DNA of 64,000 bases, taken from NCBI GenBank assembly GCA_008704415.1, contig VXIS01000019.1:62001-126000 (forward strand). Reading direction: 5' to 3'. The notes beneath the pieces are model-generated. The model had not been told where the DNA came from, ran no database searches, and saw only the letters and a list, made by a program, of their open reading frames with translations. Source of the stretch: Sphaerosporella brunnea (taxonomy: Eukaryota; Ascomycota; Pezizomycetes; Pezizales; Pyronemataceae). Both the position numbers and the translations under genes were made by a program. Shown here piece after piece: positions 58,670 to 64,000 of the stretch; the stretch's first letter is position 1; every line of letters begins with the position of its first letter.

Positions 58670-59822
58670 TGGCTCAAGTACTGCCATCCAAGAGCGAAGT
58701 CGGCGAGGTTAAGTTGCCATATGGTCTGCGCAGGACTTCTCAGGTTTGACATCTCGGTGGATGATCTGGGAAGAATAATTTTTGTTTTGGATGTTTTATG
58801 CGGTTTCATCCTTGTGTGTGTGCATTATGTGTTTTACCTTACGATGACCATGACATGTTCTGGGATGTTTTTTTTTTTTTCTTTTTCTTTTTTCATTTGT
58901 TTTTTCATTTGGATATTTTCCTTCTCAGGCTCTTTTGGACTATTCAAGCGTTTTCCGAAGGATTTCTGATATCTTTTTGGATATTCTGTTGCAACTGCTG
59001 TTTTTTGGACAGTTCTTCATAACCTTGTTTCTTCCTTCAGATTATCCGACGGAGCATGATAACTTTTCTTCCCATCTGTAGGGCATTTTGATTTATTCCT
59101 GTGACAAAATCTTCACTTCAGTTGTTTGCATTTTAAGCGAGGGGATGACAGGGCATTTCATCATTTTATGAATGTGGAAGAACGACTGCGGCTTTTAGCT
59201 TGGATGATACCATTTCCGAGATTATTTTTTTTCTTTTGGGGTTTACTTTCGCTTTTATATTTTCCATTTTAATCAATGACGGTGTTGTTTTCACTACACT
59301 TTCTTATGATTTTGGATGGCAGCCTATCTTGTAGCCGTGACATTCATTCCGGCGCCGGCGTTTTCTTTGGGAAAGTGATCAGTTGATGCCGATCGGTGTC
59401 AAAATATCGTAACAAGCGAAAAACTGCATTTTACTTGTGAACCTGAACCTACAGAATTTGGGGGAATGTGCAAGCGTTTGGTAGCGTGCTGGTAGTGACA
59501 TAGAATTATGGTCAGGTCGCTGTGAATGCAACGGACCGGTCCCTGGAGTGGATAATAGGCATGTTGAGTGACACCGTATGACCGTAAGCAAGCGAACCCC
59601 CCGTGTTTTTCCGAGGCGTTCGTTGGCCCCGCCGACCCCGATCCGAGACTGGCAACGGGCCGGACTATACCGACGGCGTCCGACGCACAAAAAAGTTCCG
59701 CTCGTTCTGTCCTGGCTTTTTAAAGATTGAAGCTTGACGCTCCCTCGACTGACTCATACTCCTCACACCCACACCCGTCACCCCCTCATTTCGTTCCTGT
59801 GCCCGTCAGCAGGTCATAAACC
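58670..59822. other. PUB1 3' side and fumarase promoter
   Basis: T-rich DNA (T run near 58868-58880) without a gene. The last 100 bp before the fumarase ATG contain the CT-rich leader cacccacacccgtcacccc. Confidence 0.5.
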
Positions 59823-61575
59823 ATGTTCAAGCGGTGCCTAAAGTTGCCCTCCACCTTGGCGGTGACATCCTGCAACCGACATGTGGCTGCGAGTGCAGGC
59901 TCTGCGCGCCTGCTTTCCTCGGGTGTGACCTTCCGCCCGAGGCTGATTGCCAACTCTCTTGTCTCCTGTTCTTCCGTGAAGCTGTTTTCTACCAGCGCCT
60001 TCAGGATGGTTGGTGTCATTTTCAAAGCTTTTGCGGGGTTTGGGGTGATGGAAGCTGACTCCCTCTCACAGAGAATCGAACGCGATGCTTTCGGCGAGAT
60101 CGAGGTTGCCGATGACCGCTACTGGGGAGCTCAGACTCAGCGGTAAGTGCGGACGAGTGGGCGAAGCGGGAGCGGCGGGAGCGGCGGGCTAATGCGGGGT
60201 TCCAGCTCTCTCACCAACTTCAAGATCAACCAGCCTTTCGACCGGATGCCGCCCCCAGTGATCAAGGCGTTCGGAATTTTGAAGCGCGCTGCGGCCACTG
60301 TCAACATGACCTACGGCCTGGACCCCAAGATTGGCAAGGCCATCGAGCAAGCTGCAGATGAGGTGATCTCCGGCAAGCTGCTGGACCACTTCCCTCTGGT
60401 CGTCTGGCAGACCGGCTCTGGTACTCAGAGCAACATGAACGCGAATGAGGTCATCTCCAACCGTGCCATTGAGATTTTGGGAGGGGAGATGGGCTCTAAG
60501 AATCCTGTTCACCCCAATGACCACGTCAACATGAGCGCCTCTTCCAACGACACTTTCCCCAGTGTCATGCACATTGCTGCCACTATGGAGATCACCGAGA
60601 ATCTGCTCCCTGCTCTCCGCAGCCTCCACTCCGTCTTTGAGGAGAAGGTTAAGGCCTTCAACGACATCATCAAGATTGGTCGCACTCACTTGCAGGATGC
60701 CACTCCCCTCACACTCGGCCAGGAGTTCTCTGGTTATGCCACCCAGCTCGCCTACGGCATTGAGCGCATTGAGGCGACCCTTCCTCGCCTGAAGCTTCTG
60801 GCACAGGGAGGAACCGCCGTCGGCACTGGTCTTAACACCAAAGCTGGCTTCGACGTCAAGATTGCCGAAGAGGTCTCTCGCCTCACCGGTATTGATTTCA
60901 AGACTGCCCCCAACAAGTTTGAGGCTTTGGCAGCCCACGACGCCATCGTCGAGTCTTCTGGCTCCCTCAACACCCTTGCTTGCTCGCTCATGAAGATCGC
61001 CAACGATATCCGCTACCTCGGTTCCGGACCCCGCTGCGGATTTGGAGAGCTCTCTCTCCCTGAGAACGAGCCCGGCAGCTCTATCATGCCCGGAAAGGTC
61101 AACCCCACTCAGTGCGAGGCTTTGACCATGATCTGCGCTCAGGTGATGGGTAATCTACAAATTTCCCTCCCCTGCCCGTAAGGGTACAGCTAACATTGGC
61201 ACAGGCAACAACACTGCCATCTCCGTCGCCGGCTCTCAGGGTCAATTCGAGCTCAACGTCTTCAAGCCCGTCCTGATTCGCAACCTACTGCACAGCATTG
61301 TGCTTCTGGCCGACGGTATGAAGTCGTTCGAGCAGAACTGCGTTGTTGGCATCCAGGCCAACAAGGACCGCATCAACAAGCTCCTGCACGAGTCTTTGAT
61401 GTTGGTGACGTGCCTGAACTCCAAGATTGGATACGACATGGCGTCCAAGGTTGCCAAGAACGCGCACAAGAAGGGAATCACCCTCAAGCAGAGCGCGCTC
61501 GAGCTCGGTGCTTTGACTGAGAAGGAATTTGATGAACTCGTTCGTCCGGAGTTGATGATTGCCCCCAAGGCTTAA
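59823..61575 (+). CDS. FUM1: Fumarate hydratase, class II (mitochondrial/cytosolic)
   Basis: TCA-cycle enzyme, fumarate plus water to L-malate. Exons 59823-60008, 60072-60142, 60206-61149 and 61205-61575 give 523 aa. The N-terminal 61 residues are a typical presequence ([20 protein letters not shown]). Mature start [12 protein letters not shown]. Active-site segments: [35 protein letters not shown], and the family signature [11 protein letters not shown] with the catalytic Ser loop. Intron 1 (60009-60071, 63 nt) is a multiple of three without stops, so retention would insert 21 residues. Codon 62, the last of exon 1, is ATG; initiation there would give the cytosolic form. Confidence 0.96.
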
Positions 61576-61894
61576 AAGGGCATGTGTACGGGGTTTGGCG
61601 TATTTGGAAATGGGTTTCTTGTAAAGCATAGTTATGGGGGGTTTGTTGCTCCTTTGATTTATTGGTTTTTGGATGTGAGATGTTCCCTCGTCCGTCCGGG
61701 GTGGAAGATGGGGAGTGTACTTGATAAGGTGAAAATATACCACATTGCATTTTTGTGTCAGATGCAAAAAAAGAAAAGAAAAAAAAAAAGAAACGAACAA
61801 GAAAAAGAAAAAAAGAGAAAAAGAAAAGAGAAAAAAAAAAAAATCGCCATGAACGCCGGACATCCTTCTGCATATTTCTTTCCGAAATGCTCTC

Positions 61895-62750
61895 TCAGCC
61901 CCGTCCTCTGCCAAAAAACCTCCTTCTTCCAACACCTCCGAAATTTCCAACACCTCCGAACCGTCTCTCCTCCCAACGTTCCTTCTCCATAGACGGCGTC
62001 TCCGTCTCCTCCCTCGCTCTCTTCAACGTCGGCGCCGCCAGATTCGCCGGCGGCGTCCACTTCGGATGGGCACCCTCCGTACAATCCTTCGGGCCATCGG
62101 GGCAAAAGCCGGCAAGGAAGAATTGACACATCTGCGACTTGCGCACATGCTTCTTTGAGCACACGGGGCCGAGGGGGCAAAAGCCATTGTCGTAGTGGGG
62201 ACAGCGCGGAACCTTTGAGTCCGGGTCTACGTGGAGGTATAGACACTCCTCGCCGTTGCTGCAGTAGCCGTTGCGGACGAAGAAGTTGCATTCGGGCATT
62301 TTACGGCTGTTTTTTTTTTTCGCATCGGTCAGCCCGCTGTTGCTGCTACTGGTGGTGGTGGTAGTGGTGGTGGTTTATGGAGGAGGGTGGGGGGAGGTAC
62401 AGATTGTATTCGTGAAGGAATTCGCAGCCTTCGCCTTTTTTGCAGAGGCTGCGCAGCCAGTGCTTGCACACCAGGTTGTTGAAGGTGCTGCTCACCGCGT
62501 GTTTGTCCGGGCAGCTGTTGCCCATTGGACAGTGGCCTTGTACGAAGAGGTGACATGTTTTCCGAGATGGGTCTAGGCCGAACCGGTATTCTTTGCGCAG
62601 GAAATCGTAGAATGCGAACCGCGTGGATGGGATTTGGGGGCCGTTCAGGATTTGGTCAGCATAGGAAGAGGATGGTAAGCTTCGTGGTGGCTGCGCTGCA
62701 GTCGTGGTGGCGGTGGTGGTAACGGTGGCGGTGGTGGTTGACGTTGCCAT
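61895..62750 (-). CDS. YTH1: mRNA 3'-end processing zinc finger protein Yth1 (CPSF30)
   Basis: Subunit of the cleavage and polyadenylation factor that recognises the poly(A) signal. Two minus-strand exons, 62750-62401 and 62306-61895, give 253 aa. Five CCCH fingers are visible, opening CHLFVQGHCPMGNSCPDKH, CKHWLRSLCKKGEGCEFLH, CNFFVRNGYCSNGEECLYLH, CPHYDNGFCPLGPVCSKKH and CQFFLAGFCPDG. A Thr-rich N-terminus precedes them and a Gly/Arg-rich tail (GVGRRRFFGRGRG) follows. The intron (gtacct...aaacag, 94 nt) falls between fingers 2 and 3 and restores EYNLRKMPEC. Divergent from RPC53. Confidence 0.95.
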
Positions 62751-62939
62751 TGTCGTGAAGCTGGATGCGAAGAAGGTAACAAGTGATGGTTCAAGTAGGC
62801 GTCATTAGCGTGACACATCACGTGATTGGCGATAACTCTATCGCGATGACCAAATTGCATCGCCGCCAATCCCCCAACATTCTTTCTCCACAACACGCCG
62901 CCGAGTCCCAGCCAACCAACCGACCAGCCAACCACCACT
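62751..62939. promoter_or_regulatory. Shared YTH1/RPC53 promoter with an ATCACGTGAT palindrome
   Basis: 189 bp between divergent ATGs. A perfect 10-bp palindrome atcacgtgat (62817-62826), containing the TCACGTGA core of bHLH sites of the Cbf1 type, is followed by a short inverted repeat gcgata-actc-tatcgc (62829-62844). Function is inferred from position and symmetry. Confidence 0.55.
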
Positions 62940-64000
62940 ATGCCGCCGAAAGCGCCCAAAGCGAAACCGAAGCCGATCGCTCGCCGCGGCGCTGCAAAGC
63001 CTAGCCTTGACGAAGCACTTGCGGCGCTCACCTCCGCACCCGCTCAGCCCAGCGAAGGAGCTTCCACCGTCCCCGCGGTCGTTCAGCCAGAAGAAGGTGA
63101 ATACGATCTTCCCCCGCCGCTTCCCCTTCCGGTAGAAACAAAGCCGATTGCACCTCCCAAGGGTCGACTAGACAGCTTAGCTTCCACCCGCGGTGCTGGT
63201 GGCCCGAAAATGAAGTTCAAGCCCAAGGTCGTCGTGAGGAAGTCCAAGGAGTAAGTCACCCGAAGCCCAGGTTCGGGTGATGGGGAACTGACGGCGGGAA
63301 GGGAACGTGAAACCCTCGATGCCAAATTCCAGGAGCAGCAGCAAGCCGCTGCCGCTGCCGCTGCCGCCGATGCCGAGGCGGGCCGAGGACGCGGATCTAC
63401 ACGTGGGGCGCGGGGGGGACGAGGTCGCGGCCGTGGCCGTGGTGGCGAAAGAGGCGGGTCCGACCCTTTGCCCGGAGCTTCTGGGCCGTTTGCGCTTGGT
63501 AGCGTGGTTACAGCGAACCGGCAGAAGGTGTTTGCGGAGCGGCACGCTGGCGGATTCGGCGCGGGCAGGCGCTCAGGGAGAATGTTCAACTTCAAGACGA
63601 AGGTCAAGGCTGAGGGTGCGGGTACGGATGCGGGTGCGGGTGCGGGTGCGGCTGATGGGGATATTAAGGAGGACTACAGTTCTTCGGATGAATCGGATGG
63701 TCAAAGGATGGATGTGGAGTATATATACGTTCTTGATACCCCGAGCGACGACGAGAACGAGAGAGATCTAGACCGCGAGTGGGGTGCTGGCGCGCCGATA
63801 CGAATCCCCCGCATCGAGCATGTGGATCGGCAGGCTATGGTCAATACCGAGTCTTCGACTGCTTCGGCGAAGAAGAACAAGGCGGTTAAGGACAAGGAAA
63901 TGACATTCGAAACCGAGATCAAGATCAAGGAGGAACCAGAGGATGAACCTATGCTTCCGCCAAGCTCTCCTGAGCTGCAGAAACGTAGAGTCAAGATCAC
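62940..64000 (+). CDS. RPC53: RNA polymerase III subunit RPC53 (C53/RPC4), 3' end beyond window
   Basis: TFIIF-like Pol III subunit that pairs with C37 in termination and reinitiation. Exon 1 is 62940-63250; exon 2 begins 63302 and is still open at the window end, so the conserved C-terminal domain is cut off. Seen: Pro/Lys-rich N-terminus (MPPKAPKAKPKPIARR), the conserved RLDSLASTR and KMKFKPKVVVRKSKE block, an RGG-like repeat (GRGRGSTRGARGGRGRGR), FGAGRRSGRMFNFKTK and an acidic part. The 51-nt intron (gtaagt...ggaag) restores KSKERETLDAKFQE. At least 336 codons are present. Confidence 0.88.

Noticed and set aside
60189..60938. 249-codon minus-strand frame
   Set aside because: Antisense shadow of fumarase exon 3.

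Overview
This window is nuclear DNA of a filamentous ascomycete (Pezizomycotina-like). The genes are split by many short GT-AG introns of about 45-75 nt. Their products include fungal-type proteins: a C6 zinc-cluster factor, GPI ethanolamine-phosphate transferase 2, Dot1, Pub1 and a urease accessory protein. The one clear autonomous-type mobile remnant is a fungal LINE tail. The species cannot be fixed from the sequence alone. Exon coordinates were worked out by hand from splice consensus, reading phase and family conservation; most total lengths close exactly in phase.

Layout. 0-7 kb: a Rab18-like GTPase; a divergent mitochondrial pair (ABHD11-like hydrolase and complex I subunit NDUFA6); a divergent pair of RPC19 and the nine-exon GPI7/LAS21 gene. 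7-14 kb: gene-poor DNA with a perfect CACGTG hairpin, one conserved-looking unknown protein (410 aa) and a dense microsatellite field. 14-19.7 kb: RRP5, a five-exon, 1811-aa rRNA-processing gene. 20-24.5 kb: an accessory island with a 150-bp retroposed element carrying a 16-bp target-site duplication, a multiply broken gene of unknown family (perhaps trypsin-fold) hit by a 5'-truncated LINE with a 12-bp duplication, and a 243-bp Tc1/mariner-type MITE with perfect 28-bp inverted repeats and TA duplications.

24.5-34.9 kb: an ER protein disulfide isomerase with an 8-nt microexon, DOT1, a glomulin/YAP-binding family gene divergent from UreD, and a DUF5745-like gene that may use a GC-AG intron. 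36.3-38.6 kb: a C6 zinc-cluster protein containing an in-frame 30-bp minisatellite. 38.6-43.9 kb: 5.3 kb without a recognisable gene. 43.9-64 kb: B-type cyclin, PIF1 helicase (with a G-quadruplex motif just after its stop), DCP2, a DUF4112 protein, PUB1, fumarase, YTH1, and RPC53 cut by the window end.

Most genes are housekeeping and act in RNA polymerase I/III (RPC19, RPC53), rRNA processing (RRP5), mRNA 3'-end formation, binding and decay (YTH1, PUB1, DCP2), chromatin and genome upkeep (DOT1, PIF1), mitochondria (NDUFA6, ABHD11-like, fumarase) and the ER (GPI7, PDI). Several are arranged head to head with 159-292 bp between start codons, implying shared promoters.
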